DNA of 64,000 bases from positions 62,001 to 126,000 of the forward strand of contig CAISYC010000068.1 in the NCBI GenBank assembly GCA_903889565.1, read 5' to 3'. The position numbers and the translations under genes were made by a program. Source of the stretch: an uncultured beta proteobacterium (GTDB taxonomy: Bacteria > Pseudomonadota > Gammaproteobacteria > Burkholderiales > SG8-41). Numbering within the stretch: position 1 is the first letter of the stretch; each line of letters begins with the position of its first letter. The notes below the pieces were generated by a model. It saw only the letters and a list, made by a program, of their open reading frames with translations, made no database searches and had not been told where the DNA came from. Shown here piece by piece: positions 1 through 10,031 of this stretch.

Positions 1-1
1 C

Positions 2-79
2 CGCACCGCGCCGATCTCGACCAACATGGTGCTCGCCTACATCGGGCAGCATGTGCTGGGCATGCCGCGCTCGTACTGA
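2..79 (+). CDS. C-terminal end of an unidentified protein (partial)
   Basis: An open frame enters from the left edge and stops with TGA at 77-79, giving 25 residues that end in GMPRSY. The codon use is like the following gene, so it is probably the real 3' end of a chromosomal gene. Too little is present to name a family. Confidence 0.45.
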   Translation, partial: RTAPISTNMVLAYIGQHVLGMPRSY

Positions 80-318
80 TGCGGCCGCATGCCGGTCGAT
101 GATTGTGTGCGGCCGGGCGGACGGTCGGCGGCGCCGGCAATATTGCGGGTTTATTGCATGAATATGCGTTGCCTGTGCCGGGCAGGGTCGGGCACACCAG
201 CCATTGCCTCGCGTTACCGCTCATGGCAAAGTGAAGCGGGTTTTGACGTGCCGCGTTTGCGGCGTGTCAATCATGCAATTGAAATTCGGGGAGATGCGAA
301 AATGGCGGGGGACCGGCA

Positions 319-1986
319 ATGAATGCAGCCGTAAAAATAAGTCCACTGGCGGGGCAACCGGCGCCGGACGACATGCTGGTCGATGTGCCGAAGCTTGTCA
401 CCGCCTATTTTGCGGAAATCCCCGATGCGTCTGTGCGCGAACAGCAGGTCGCCTTCGGCACCTCGGGTCATCGCGGTTCTTCTTTCGAGCGTACGTTCAA
501 CGAATGGCATGTGCTGGCAATCAGCCAGGCAGTGTGCGATTACCGTGCCCGGCAGGGCATCAGCGGCCCCCTGTATCTGGGCGCCGACACGCATGCGCTG
601 TCCGCACCGGCCTGCGCCAGCGCGCTCGAGGTGCTGGCGGCCAACGGCGTCGATGTCATGCTGGCCGTCAACGATGAATACACGCCGACGCCGGCAGTGT
701 CGCACGCCATCCTCGTCTATAACCGCGGTCGCACCGAGGGTCTCGCCGACGGCATCGTCGTGACGCCTTCGCACAATCCACCCGACAGCGGCGGCTTTAA
801 GTACAACCCTCCGAACGGCGGACCGGCCGACGGCAATGTCACCGGCTGGATCGAGGCGCGCGCCAATGAATTTCTGATAAACAATCTCGCCGGCGTTAAA
901 CGTCTGACTTATGACAAGGCGTTGCGCGCGCCGACAACGCACCGTCACGATTATCTAAACACCTACGTCGCCGATCTGGCGAGCGTGCTCGACCTCGAAT
1001 TCATCTGCGCGAGCGGCATCCGCATGGGCGTCGATCCGCTGGGCGGCGCCGGCGTGCATTACTGGGCGGCCATCGCCGCGCATTACGGACTCGATCTCAC
1101 CGTGGTCAACAAGGCGGTCGATCCGACTTTCCGTTTTCTGTCGGTGGACTGGGACGGCCGTATCCGCATGGACCCGTCGTCGCCCTATGCGATGGCCGGC
1201 CTGATTGCGCTGAAAGACCGCTTCGACATCGCGTTTGCCTGCGATACCGATCATGATCGCCACGGCATCGTTACGCGCAGCGTCGGGCTCATGCCGCCGA
1301 ATCACTATCTTGCCACCGCCATTCACTATCTTTTTCAGCACCGCCCGCAATGGAGCGCAGGGGCCGCCGTCGGCAAGACCGTGGTCAGCACGCAGATGAT
1401 CGATCGCGTTGCGGCGCGACTGGGGCGCAAACTGTATGAGGTGCCCGTCGGCTTCAAATGGTATGTCGATGGTTTGTTCGGCGGCGCGTTGGGTTTTGTC
1501 GGCGAAGAAAGCGCGGGCGCGACATTTTTGCGCCGCGACGGCGCAGTGTGGACCACCGACAAGGACGGCTTGGTGCCAGCGCTGCTGGCGGGCGAAATCA
1601 CCGCCCGCCTCGGTCGCGATCCGGGCGAACTCTATCGCGATCTGACGCGCGAGTTCGGCGAGTGTTTCGCCGAACGCTGCGACGCGCCGGCGACGCCGGC
1701 GCAAAAACGCCTGCTGTCGAAGCTCTCGCCGCAGCAGGTGTCAAGCAAACAACTGGCGGGCGACGACATCACCGCGGTATTGAGTCACGCGCCGGGCAAT
1801 GGCGCGGCGATCGGCGGCCTCAAGGTGGCGACCGCCCACGGCTGGTTCGCCGCGCGGCCTTCGGGGACCGAAAACATCTACAAGATTTATGCCGAGAGTT
1901 TCCGCGGCGCCGACCATCTGCAGCGCATCGAAAGCGAGGCGCAGGCGATCGTCGATGCCGCACTGGCGACCGGCACCCAGGCCTGA
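319..1986 (+). CDS. pgm: Phosphoglucomutase, alpha-D-glucose phosphate-specific
   Basis: Interconverts glucose-1-phosphate and glucose-6-phosphate in the cytoplasm, linking glycolysis to ADP-glucose and glycogen made by the genes that follow. The 555-residue length fits the bacterial Pgm family (about 546). Visible motifs are the phosphoserine loop TPSHNPP (Ser about residue 150), the metal loop DTDHDRHG (about 309-316), the sugar-binding loop GEESAGA and the C-terminal phosphate-binding ARPSGTEN. The ATG at 319 follows a purine-rich GGCGGGGGA ribosome site. It heads the glycogen locus but is separated from glgA by a convergent hypothetical gene and an FNR-type regulator. The long ORFs in other frames here are shadows. 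Confidence 0.96.
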   Translation: MNAAVKISPLAGQPAPDDMLVDVPKLVTAYFAEIPDASVREQQVAFGTSGHRGSSFERTFNEWHVLAISQAVCDYRARQGISGPLYLGADTHALSAPACASALEVLAANGVDVMLAVNDEYTPTPAVSHAILVYNRGRTEGLADGIVVTPSHNPPDSGGFKYNPPNGGPADGNVTGWIEARANEFLINNLAGVKRLTYDKALRAPTTHRHDYLNTYVADLASVLDLEFICASGIRMGVDPLGGAGVHYWAAIAAHYGLDLTVVNKAVDPTFRFLSVDWDGRIRMDPSSPYAMAGLIALKDRFDIAFACDTDHDRHGIVTRSVGLMPPNHYLATAIHYLFQHRPQWSAGAAVGKTVVSTQMIDRVAARLGRKLYEVPVGFKWYVDGLFGGALGFVGEESAGATFLRRDGAVWTTDKDGLVPALLAGEITARLGRDPGELYRDLTREFGECFAERCDAPATPAQKRLLSKLSPQQVSSKQLAGDDITAVLSHAPGNGAAIGGLKVATAHGWFAARPSGTENIYKIYAESFRGADHLQRIESEAQAIVDAALATGTQA

Positions 1987-2011
1987 GCGGCGCGCCGTCG
2001 CGGACAGCGGC

Positions 2012-2497
2012 TCAGGTCGCGCCAAAGGTCGCCGCGGCCAGATCGAACAGGTGCTGCTCGACCACCTCACGCGTGAGTTCGGCGAGCGAGTATTCGCCGA
2101 TCACGCTGGCGACGATGCCGCCGCTGGATGTCATGGTGCAGCGGTTGGAGGTGACCTTCCGCTGGTTCGGCGAGGCCTTGTAGGAATTTGACGGATTGCC
2201 GTGGGCCAGTGTCACGGCGTTCGGAAAAATCGTCAACGTAATTTTCGCGGCACTCGCGCTGTCGCCGGGATCGGCCGGCTGATCGACATCGACGGTGCAG
2301 GGGTGGCCGCGCGCAGCGAGTTCGGCGGAAAACTCCTCGAAACAGGGCCGGATGACGTCGCGCGTGGCGTCTGCATAACCGCTGAGAAATTGTTCGAGGG
2401 CAACGCGGCGGTCGTCGCGCTCGCGATTTTCCTCTTGCTGTTTGAGCGCGAAGCCGTCGAGCATGGACTTCAAGGCGGCGCGTCTGCTGGCTTCCAT
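2012..2497 (-). CDS. Conserved-looking hypothetical protein, 161 aa
   Basis: Not recognised. The first 45 residues are charged and likely helical, with a KQQEENRERDDRR stretch, followed by a more globular part ending in an alanine-rich segment. No signal peptide, membrane segment or cysteine motif is seen. It converges on pgm with a gap of only 25 bases and is divergent from the FNR-type gene. A plus-strand frame also crosses the region but has an implausible arginine-rich composition, so the minus frame is preferred. A small cytoplasmic protein of unknown role is the most that can be said. Confidence 0.55.
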   Translation of the reverse strand: MEASRRAALKSMLDGFALKQQEENRERDDRRVALEQFLSGYADATRDVIRPCFEEFSAELAARGHPCTVDVDQPADPGDSASAAKITLTIFPNAVTLAHGNPSNSYKASPNQRKVTSNRCTMTSSGGIVASVIGEYSLAELTREVVEQHLFDLAAATFGAT

Positions 2498-2864
2498 TGC
2501 ATGATTCCCGGAGAGTTATTGCGGTGAATACACCCTGCGCTCGGCGATGCCGGAACCGGTGTCGCGCAACGCGGTGATGCGCCTTGCGGCCAGTATACGT
2601 TGGATCGGTTCCCGCGGGCGTATTGCCGGCGCATGCGCCGGCAACCTTAATTTTTCAGAATCGCATTGCTGCGCATTTTCTTCCGTTCGCCACCGTACAT
2701 AACGATGAATATTTGCATCTGTGTGAATCGGAGGTTGCTACGCCGGTGGGGCAGGGCTATTGTCGGCTTTGCACATTGACCAGCAGTGACCATTGAAACG
2801 CCGAAGGGGCTTTGCAGCCCTATGGCCATCGGGCTTCGGCACCCGCGGCAAACAGGGAAATTCA
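2498..2864. other. Intergenic region between divergent genes, no gene seen
   Basis: These 367 bases separate the divergent hypothetical gene and the FNR-type gene and must hold both promoters. The short ORFs in the track here lack ribosome sites and plausible composition. A sequence TTGACCAGCAGTGA near 2776 loosely resembles an FNR box (TTGAT-N4-ATCAA) but does not match well enough to annotate. Confidence 0.5.
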
Positions 2865-3665
2865 ATGGCACAACTCGCGTTGGTAAAGCCGCCCGCCGAT
2901 GCGCCGGCGCGCGGCGAATGTTCGGATTGCGGTCTCATCACATGGTGCCTGCCGGCCATGCTTGATTCGCCGGAGGTGCATCAGCTTGAGCGCGTGATGC
3001 GGCACCGCCGCGCCATCAGCCGCAATGGCAGTTTGTTTCATGCCGGCGACGCCCTCGGTTCGCTGTATATCGTGCACAGCGGCTCGGTCAAAACCACCAT
3101 CGTCGACGACAACGGACGCGAACAGGTGACCGGCTTTTCGCTGCCCGGCGAAATTGTCGGCATCGAAGCGATCGATGGCGGCAAATATCCGTGCAACGTC
3201 ACCGCGCTGGAGGACAGCAGTTTTTGCGGCATCCATTATGCCGACCTCAACCGTCTCTGCCAGGGCTCGCCGCCATTGCAGAGTCATATCCACCGCGTGA
3301 TGAGCCGCGAGATCACCCGCGACTACGGCCTTATTTTCATGTTGGGCAGCATGGATGCCGAAGAACGCATGGCGACCTTTCTGCTCAACCTCGTGAAAAG
3401 ATGTCCGTCGTCTGCCGATGCCGGCATGCGCTTGCGCCTCACCATGAAACGGCAGGACATTGCCAGTTATCTCGGCCTGCGCGTCGAGAGTATCAGCCGC
3501 ATTCTGGCGCGGTTTTCCGCCGCCGGCGTCATCGAGGTGTGCGGTCGCGAGATCAACGTGACGAACATGCAGGCGCTCGAGCACGTCCTCGCCGATCGCG
3601 GAAAAACAGCTTCGTCATTGCCGCGAAAACCGGCAATCAGTTGGACCAGGCCCGTGATTTTCTAG
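2865..3665 (+). CDS. fnr: FNR-type oxygen-responsive transcriptional regulator
   Basis: CRP/FNR-superfamily regulator, 266 residues from ATG 2865; the track start at 2793 adds a 24-residue leader without family similarity. The N-terminus carries CSDCGLITWC, giving C19-x2-C22-x5-C28 as in E. coli FNR, and a further cysteine at about residue 110 fits the fourth [4Fe-4S] ligand. A cyclic-nucleotide-binding-like beta barrel follows, then a winged helix whose recognition helix reads VESISR, matching the E..SR signature of FNR proteins that read TTGAT half sites. It is therefore expected to lose its cluster in oxygen and bind DNA only under low oxygen. Its place inside the glycogen locus hints at oxygen-linked carbon storage, which is inference. 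Confidence 0.88.
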   Translation: MAQLALVKPPADAPARGECSDCGLITWCLPAMLDSPEVHQLERVMRHRRAISRNGSLFHAGDALGSLYIVHSGSVKTTIVDDNGREQVTGFSLPGEIVGIEAIDGGKYPCNVTALEDSSFCGIHYADLNRLCQGSPPLQSHIHRVMSREITRDYGLIFMLGSMDAEERMATFLLNLVKRCPSSADAGMRLRLTMKRQDIASYLGLRVESISRILARFSAAGVIEVCGREINVTNMQALEHVLADRGKTASSLPRKPAISWTRPVIF

Positions 3666-3798
3666 CGCGCGCCGGCGCAAAAGCCGGTATTGATCCTTTA
3701 TGGCAGAATCGGCTTCGGTTTGAAAAACACGGATGCAATGATTCTGCAATCGCAAAAATGGCGTTTGATGCCGCTGCGCGCGCCGCGGGCTTGATGTC

Positions 3799-5241
3799 GT
3801 GCGCGTTTTGTATGCCAGTACCGAGATTTATCCGGCGCTCAAGACCGGCGGCCTTGCCGATGTAAACGGCGCGCTGCCGTGCGCGCTTGCCGACGCCGGC
3901 GCCGATGTGCGTTTGCTGCTGCCGGCGTTTCCGGCGATCGCGCAAGCGGCGGGTGTGCTGCGAACGGTGATCAGCTTGCCGTCGCCGTTCGGCGGTGCCA
4001 CCGTGCGCGTGGCGCGCGGCGAACTGGCGGGCGTGCCGGCTTACCTGATCGAGGCTGGCGAGCTGTTCGCGCGTGCGGGCAATCCCTATGTCGATGAGAA
4101 CGGGCGCGACTGGCCCGATAATCATCTGCGTTTCGCCTTGCTCGGCTGGGCCGCGGCACGCTTCGCCGACGGCACCATCGATGACTGGCGCCCCGATATA
4201 GTGCATAGCCACGACTGGCACACCGGTCTGGCGCCCGCTTATCTGGCAGCGCGCGGCGGCGATAGGCCGGCCACGGTGTTTACCGTGCACAACCTCGGCT
4301 ATCAGGGCGATTTCCCGGCCGAAACCTTCCGCGATCTCGCCTTGCCGGCGAATTTCTTCTCGATTTACGGTCTCGAGTTCTACGGCAGGGTCAATTTCAT
4401 GAAGGCGGGGCTGCATTACGCCGACCGCATCACGACGGTGAGTCCCACGTATGCGGCGGAAATTCAGACGCCTGAATTCGGTTTCGGCATGGACGGCCTG
4501 CTGAGATCGCGCGCCGCCGTGCTCAGCGGCATTCTCAACGGCGTCGATCGCGACGTGTGGAATCCGGCGACAGATCCGGCGATTGCCGTGCATTACGGCG
4601 AAAAAAGCCTGCAGGGCAAGGCGCGTTGCAGGACGGCGTTGCGCAAGGCCTGCGGGCTCGCGGTGAGCGACGGCCCGCTGTTCGGCGTGGTCAGCCGGCT
4701 GACTTCGCAAAAAGGGCTCGACCTCGTGTTGGCGGCGTTGCCGGCACTGGTCGCGGCCGGCGGTCAGGTGGTGCTGCTGGGTGCCGGCGAGGCCGAACTG
4801 GAAGCGGGGTTTCTTGCCGCGGCCACGCAGTTTGCGGGCGCAGTCAGCGTGCGCATTGGCTACGACGAAGAATTTGCCCACCGTATTTTCGCGGGCAGCG
4901 ACGTGATTCTGGTGCCGTCACGTTTCGAGCCCTGCGGACTGACTCAGATGTATGCCCTGGCCTACGGCGCGCTGCCGCTGGTGCGCCGTGTCGGCGGGCT
5001 CGTAGACACCGTGGGCGACGCCGATGCGCAAAATCTTGCCGCCGGCACTGCAACCGGCTTCGTTTTTGCCGATGCCGACGTTAAAAGTCTGCAAGCTGCA
5101 CTGAATCGCGCATTTTTGCTGTGGCGCCAGCCGCGACAGTGGTCGCTGCTGCGCCGCACCGCCATGCAACAGGATTTCAGCTGGGCGCCGGCGGCGCGCA
5201 GTTATCTTGCGTTATATCGGGAATTGCGCCCTCTGGCATGA
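3799..5241 (+). CDS. glgA: Glycogen synthase (ADP-glucose type)
   Basis: Transfers glucose from ADP-glucose to the non-reducing end of an alpha-1,4-glucan (GT5 family). The 480 residues match the bacterial enzyme. The N-terminal ADP-glucose-binding KTGGLADV starts at residue 15, and the C-terminal GT-B domain has the conserved SRFEPCGLTQMYALAYG segment around the catalytic glutamate. Translation starts at GTG 3799 because no in-frame ATG precedes the conserved MRVLYAS start; the upstream ribosome site is weak. It is followed by glgP, glgB, glgX and malQ in the same direction, so it probably opens the main glucan operon. Confidence 0.96.
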   Translation: MRVLYASTEIYPALKTGGLADVNGALPCALADAGADVRLLLPAFPAIAQAAGVLRTVISLPSPFGGATVRVARGELAGVPAYLIEAGELFARAGNPYVDENGRDWPDNHLRFALLGWAAARFADGTIDDWRPDIVHSHDWHTGLAPAYLAARGGDRPATVFTVHNLGYQGDFPAETFRDLALPANFFSIYGLEFYGRVNFMKAGLHYADRITTVSPTYAAEIQTPEFGFGMDGLLRSRAAVLSGILNGVDRDVWNPATDPAIAVHYGEKSLQGKARCRTALRKACGLAVSDGPLFGVVSRLTSQKGLDLVLAALPALVAAGGQVVLLGAGEAELEAGFLAAATQFAGAVSVRIGYDEEFAHRIFAGSDVILVPSRFEPCGLTQMYALAYGALPLVRRVGGLVDTVGDADAQNLAAGTATGFVFADADVKSLQAALNRAFLLWRQPRQWSLLRRTAMQQDFSWAPAARSYLALYRELRPLA

Positions 5242-5358
5242 TCATTGCATCGGTTTCTACCGATTAATTGCGGGCGCACGGGCGGGGCAGGGGCCCATGC
5301 CGGCGGAGCGTTACAATAACTGCGCAATGACAGCGCGCTCGCCTGAGCGGGAAAATCG

Positions 5359-7821
5359 ATGGATACCAACGTCAAACCAGCAAACGGCACGACCGCCGTA
5401 TTCGATACGGATGCGGTGACACTGCGCGAATCGATCTCGCGGCATTTAATCTACACCGTCGGCAAGGATGCGCTGGCCGCATCCAAACGCGATTGGCTGT
5501 TTGCGCTTTCAACCGCAGTGCGCGATCTCCTGATCGAGCGCTGGATGGACACGACGCGCCGCACTTACCAGCAGGATGCCAAGCGCGTTTATTACCTGTC
5601 GATGGAGTTTCTGCCCGGGCGCACGCTGTCCAACGCGCTGATCGCGCTCGGCATCCACGATGTCTGCGGCGAAGCATTGCGCGGCCTCGGCCTCGATCTC
5701 GATGAACTCGATACGCTGGAGCCCGATCCGGCGCTCGGCAACGGCGGTCTCGGACGGTTGGCCGCCTGTTTTCTCGATTCGATGGCGACGGTCGGCCTGC
5801 CCGGTTTCGGTTACGGCATCCGCTACGAATACGGCATGTTCGCCCAGCGCATCAAGGACGGCCGCCAGGTCGAATTTCCCGACCACTGGCTGGTCTCCGG
5901 CAACCCTTGGGAATTCGTGCGGCCCGAAGTCAAATACACGGTGCAGTTCGGCGGCCGCGTCGAATACCGCGACAAGAGTGCGCGCTGGCTCGACACTGAC
6001 GACGTGTTTGCGATGGCCTACGACACCATCGTGCCTGGCTGCGACAACCGCGTGGTCAACACGCTGCGGCTGTGGTCGGCGACCTCGACCGAGGCGCTCG
6101 ATCTGTCGCATTTCAACCAGGGCAACTACACCGCCGCGATCGAGCGCAAAAACGATTCGGAAAACGTGTCGCGCGTGCTCTATCCGGACGACAGCACCGA
6201 ACGCGGCCGCGAATTGCGCCTCAAGCAGGAATATTTTTTCGTCAGTGCCTCGCTGCAGGATCTGCTGCGGCGCTATTTCAAGGTGCATGCCGGGGTCGAG
6301 CTGCTGGCGCAGAAAGTTTCCATCCACCTGAACGACACCCATCCGGCGATCGCGGTGCCGGAAATGATGCGGCTCCTGATCGATGTGCATCATATTTCAT
6401 GGAGTCTGGCGTGGCGCCTTTGCACCAAGATTTTTTCGTACACCAATCACACGCTGATGCCGGAGGCGCTGGAAACCTGGCCGGTGGCCATGCTCGAGCG
6501 TGTGCTGCCGCGGCACATGAAGATCATTTACGACATCAACGAAATGTTTCTCGATCGCGTGCGTCTGTCGAATCCGGACGAGCCGGATCTGATCGGCCGC
6601 GTGTCGCTGATCGACGAACGCAACGGCCGCCGCGTGCGCATGGCCTACCTGTCGGTGGTCGCCAGTCATCAGGTCAACGGCGTCTCCAAACTGCATTCGC
6701 AATTGTTGCAGGACACGATATTTGCCGATTTCCACCGCCTGTTCCCCGGCCGCTTCACCAATTGCACCAACGGCATCACGCCGCGGCGCTGGCTCGCGCT
6801 GGCCAATCCCGGCCTGTCGGCACTGATCGACCGCCATGTCAAAGGCACGTGGCGCACCGATCTCGAGTTGCTCGGACAGATCAACGCGCTCGCCGCCAAT
6901 CCCGAATTCATCGCCGAATTCCAGGCAGTCAAAATCGGCAACAAGCACAAGCTGGCGAAATACATTCAGCGCGTCACCGGCATCGTGGTCAGCCCGGATT
7001 CGCTGTTCGATGTGCAGATCAAGCGCTTTCACGAATACAAGCGCCAGTTGCTCAACGTGCTGCACGTGATCACGCGTTATCACCGTATCCTCGCCGAGCC
7101 GCAGCGCAACTGGGTGCCACGCACGGTGATTTTCGCCGGCAAGTCGGCATCGGCCTATTTCATGGCCAAGCTCATCATCAAGCTGATCAACGATGTCGCT
7201 GCCGTGATCAATGCCGATCCGCGGGTCGGCGGCCGTTTGAAAGTGGCGTTCGTGCCGAACTACGGCGTGTCGGTGGCAAGCATGATCATCCCGGCGGCCG
7301 ATTTGTCGGAACAGATTTCGACCGCCGGCACCGAAGCCTCGGGCACCGGCAACATGAAGCTGGCGTTGAACGGCGCGCTGACCATCGGCACCGAAGACGG
7401 CGCCAACATCGAGATCCGCGATGCGGTCGGCGCCGAGAATGCATTCATCTTCGGCTTGTTGACCGAAGAGGTCAGGCAGCTGCGCGCGAGCGGATACCGG
7501 CCGCGCGAATACTATGAGGCCAATGCGGAATTGAAACAGGTCATCGATGCCATCGGCAGCGGCGTGTTTTCACCGGGAGAAACCGACCGCTTTCTGCCGA
7601 TCGTGCAATCGCTGCTCGATCACGGCGATCATTATTTCCTGCTCGCCGATTACGCGCATTACGTGGCCGCGCAGGAACGCGTCGATGCGCTGTATGCCGA
7701 CGCCGATGCGTGGACGGCCACGGCGATCCGCAACGTTGCCGCGATGGGCCCGTTCTCGAGCGACCGCACCATCCGCGAATACGCGGACAAAATCTGGGGT
7801 GTGCGATCGCTCGACCTGTGA
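5359..7821 (+). CDS. glgP: Glycogen/alpha-glucan phosphorylase
   Basis: Phosphorolyses alpha-1,4-glucan ends to glucose-1-phosphate, the degradative partner of glgA. The 820 residues are full length for GT35. The pyridoxal-phosphate site [12 protein letters not shown] is present with the Schiff-base lysine at about residue 667, and the N-terminal [11 protein letters not shown] and [12 protein letters not shown] blocks are typical. The start at ATG 5359 follows GAGCGGGAAAA. It precedes glgB by only 13 bases, so phosphorylase and branching enzyme are probably co-translated. The product feeds back to pgm at the start of the locus. Confidence 0.96.
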   Translation: MDTNVKPANGTTAVFDTDAVTLRESISRHLIYTVGKDALAASKRDWLFALSTAVRDLLIERWMDTTRRTYQQDAKRVYYLSMEFLPGRTLSNALIALGIHDVCGEALRGLGLDLDELDTLEPDPALGNGGLGRLAACFLDSMATVGLPGFGYGIRYEYGMFAQRIKDGRQVEFPDHWLVSGNPWEFVRPEVKYTVQFGGRVEYRDKSARWLDTDDVFAMAYDTIVPGCDNRVVNTLRLWSATSTEALDLSHFNQGNYTAAIERKNDSENVSRVLYPDDSTERGRELRLKQEYFFVSASLQDLLRRYFKVHAGVELLAQKVSIHLNDTHPAIAVPEMMRLLIDVHHISWSLAWRLCTKIFSYTNHTLMPEALETWPVAMLERVLPRHMKIIYDINEMFLDRVRLSNPDEPDLIGRVSLIDERNGRRVRMAYLSVVASHQVNGVSKLHSQLLQDTIFADFHRLFPGRFTNCTNGITPRRWLALANPGLSALIDRHVKGTWRTDLELLGQINALAANPEFIAEFQAVKIGNKHKLAKYIQRVTGIVVSPDSLFDVQIKRFHEYKRQLLNVLHVITRYHRILAEPQRNWVPRTVIFAGKSASAYFMAKLIIKLINDVAAVINADPRVGGRLKVAFVPNYGVSVASMIIPAADLSEQISTAGTEASGTGNMKLALNGALTIGTEDGANIEIRDAVGAENAFIFGLLTEEVRQLRASGYRPREYYEANAELKQVIDAIGSGVFSPGETDRFLPIVQSLLDHGDHYFLLADYAHYVAAQERVDALYADADAWTATAIRNVAAMGPFSSDRTIREYADKIWGVRSLDL

Positions 7822-7834
7822 GCGTTTGCGCTGC

Positions 7835-10003
7835 ATGCTGAGCCGCGACGATATCGACGCGCTGGCGGCGGCGCGGCACGGTGACCCCTTCGCCGTGCTC
7901 GGCATGCATGAACTCGATGGCGGCATGTGGGTGCGCACCATCCAGCCCGGCGCTGCACAGGTCGAGGTGATCGATGCCGCCAACGGCCGCACCGTGGCGA
8001 ATCTGGGAATTGCGCATGCGGACGGCGTTTTCGACGGCCGTGTGCCGCGCCGGCGCAAACGCTTCAACTACCGTTTGCGCGTGACGCATGGCGTAGTCGC
8101 GCGCGAGATCGAAGACCCCTATCGTTTTCCGCCGGTGCTCGGCGACACTGACCTGTGGTTGCTGGCCGAGGGCCGGCATCAACGGCTGTATGAAAAACTC
8201 GGCGTACATGCCGCAGTGATAGACGACGTTGCCGGATATTCGTTCGCGGTGTGGGCGCCCAATGCGAGCCGTGTCGCGATCGTCGGCGAGTTCAATCAAT
8301 GGGATGGCCGCCGCCATCCGCTACGTTTGCGGCGCGAGTGCGGCGTGTGGGAGATTTTTCTGCCGGGTCTTGGTGCGGGCGCCTGCTACAAATATGAAAT
8401 CAAGGCGGCCGACGGCAGTCTGCTGCCGCTGAAGGCCGATCCCTTTGCCTTCGCCACCGAATTGCGGCCGGCGACCGCGTCGATCGTCGCTGATGCACCG
8501 GCACCGAAGAATCCGCCTGCCCTGCCTTCATCCGCACGCAACCGGCCGGTGAGCATTTACGAAGTGCATTCGGCGTCATGGCAGCGCGGCGACAACGGCC
8601 GCGTCTTGAGCTGGGGTGAACTTGCCGACCGCCTGTTGCCCTATGTGCAGGAACTGGGTTTTACCCATGTCGAGTTCATGCCGGTGATGGAGCATCCATT
8701 CGACGGTTCCTGGGGTTACCAGACCACCGGGCTGTATGCGCCGACCGCGCGGCACGGCGCGCCTGCCGAGTTCGCGGCGCTGGTGCGGCGCTTTCATGCC
8801 GCCGGCATCGGTGTGCTGCTCGACTGGGTGCCGGGCCATTTTCCGGCCGATGCGCATGCGCTGGCGCGCTTCGACGGCTCATGCCTGTACGAACACGCCG
8901 ATCCGCGCCAGGGTCTGCACCCCGACTGGAACACGCTGATCTACAACTACAGCCGCCACGAGGTGCGCAATTTTCTGTCGGCCAACGCGTTGTTCTGGCT
9001 CGAGCGCTATGGTGTGGCCGGATTGCGCGTCGATGCGGTGGCGTCGATGCTCTATCTCGATTACAGCCGCCAGGCCGGCGAATGGATTCCGAACGCCTTC
9101 GGCGGGCGCGAAAATCTCGATGCCGTCGGCTTCATCCGCGAAACCAACGAACTCGTCGGCCGCGGCCATGCCGATGCGGTGATGGTGGCCGAGGAATCGA
9201 CGGCATGGCCGGCGGTGTCGCGGCCGGTGTATGACGGCGGCCTTGGATTTCATTACAAGTGGAACATGGGCTGGATGCACGACACGCTGCATTACATGCA
9301 GCGCGATCCGGTGCACCGGCCGTACCACCACGATGATCTGACCTTCGGCCTCATTTACGCCTTCAACGAAAATTTCATACTGCCGCTGTCGCACGACGAA
9401 GTGGTGCACGGCAAAGGATCGCTGCTGTCGAAAATGCCCGGCGACCGCTGGCAGAAGTTCGCCAATCTGCGGCTCTACTACGGCTTCATGTGGGCGCATC
9501 CGGGCAAGAAGCTGCTGTTCATGGGCGGCGAACTTGCGCAGCAGGCCGAATGGCATCACGACGGCGAACTCGACTGGGGAGCCTTGAACAACGAACACCA
9601 CCGCGGCGTGCAGCGCGTGGTCGCCGATTTGAACCGCGTCTATTGCAACACGCCGGCGCTGCACGAATGCGACTGCGAGGCGCAGGGCTTCGAGTGGATT
9701 GACTTCGCCGACCGCGACCAGAGCGTGGTGGTGTTCCTGCGCCGCGGCTTCGGCGACGACGCGCTGGTCATCGTCGCCTGCAACTTCACGCCGGTGCCGC
9801 GCAACGCCTATCGCATCGGCGTGCCGCGCGGCGGGTATTATGAGGAAGTCATCAATACCGATTCGGCGTGGTATGGCGGCTCGAATCTCGGCAACGGCGT
9901 GGGCCTCAATGCGGTTGCCGCCCCCTGCCATGGCCGCGAGTATTCGCTGTCGGTGACCTTGCCGCCGCTGGCCTGCGTGATGTTTGCATGGCGCCCGGCG
10001 TAA
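7835..10003 (+). CDS. glgB: 1,4-alpha-glucan branching enzyme
   Basis: Creates alpha-1,6 branch points in glycogen (GH13). The track ORF starts at 7547 inside glgP; the proper start is ATG 7835 giving 722 residues beginning [15 protein letters not shown], close to E. coli GlgB (728). Two N-terminal carbohydrate-binding/E-set modules come first, then the TIM barrel with the nucleophile in LRVDAVASM (Asp about 400), the acid/base in MVAEEST (Glu about 453) and [12 protein letters not shown] around the transition-state aspartate. It lies 13 bases after glgP and 28 before glgX. Confidence 0.95.
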   Translation: MLSRDDIDALAAARHGDPFAVLGMHELDGGMWVRTIQPGAAQVEVIDAANGRTVANLGIAHADGVFDGRVPRRRKRFNYRLRVTHGVVAREIEDPYRFPPVLGDTDLWLLAEGRHQRLYEKLGVHAAVIDDVAGYSFAVWAPNASRVAIVGEFNQWDGRRHPLRLRRECGVWEIFLPGLGAGACYKYEIKAADGSLLPLKADPFAFATELRPATASIVADAPAPKNPPALPSSARNRPVSIYEVHSASWQRGDNGRVLSWGELADRLLPYVQELGFTHVEFMPVMEHPFDGSWGYQTTGLYAPTARHGAPAEFAALVRRFHAAGIGVLLDWVPGHFPADAHALARFDGSCLYEHADPRQGLHPDWNTLIYNYSRHEVRNFLSANALFWLERYGVAGLRVDAVASMLYLDYSRQAGEWIPNAFGGRENLDAVGFIRETNELVGRGHADAVMVAEESTAWPAVSRPVYDGGLGFHYKWNMGWMHDTLHYMQRDPVHRPYHHDDLTFGLIYAFNENFILPLSHDEVVHGKGSLLSKMPGDRWQKFANLRLYYGFMWAHPGKKLLFMGGELAQQAEWHHDGELDWGALNNEHHRGVQRVVADLNRVYCNTPALHECDCEAQGFEWIDFADRDQSVVVFLRRGFGDDALVIVACNFTPVPRNAYRIGVPRGGYYEEVINTDSAWYGGSNLGNGVGLNAVAAPCHGREYSLSVTLPPLACVMFAWRPA

Positions 10004-10031
10004 TTGGCGTTTTTGGAATGAATGCACGCGT

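Noticed and set aside
2776-2800. FNR box upstream of fnr
   Set aside because: TTGACCAGCAGTGA departs from TTGAT-N4-ATCAA at too many positions.
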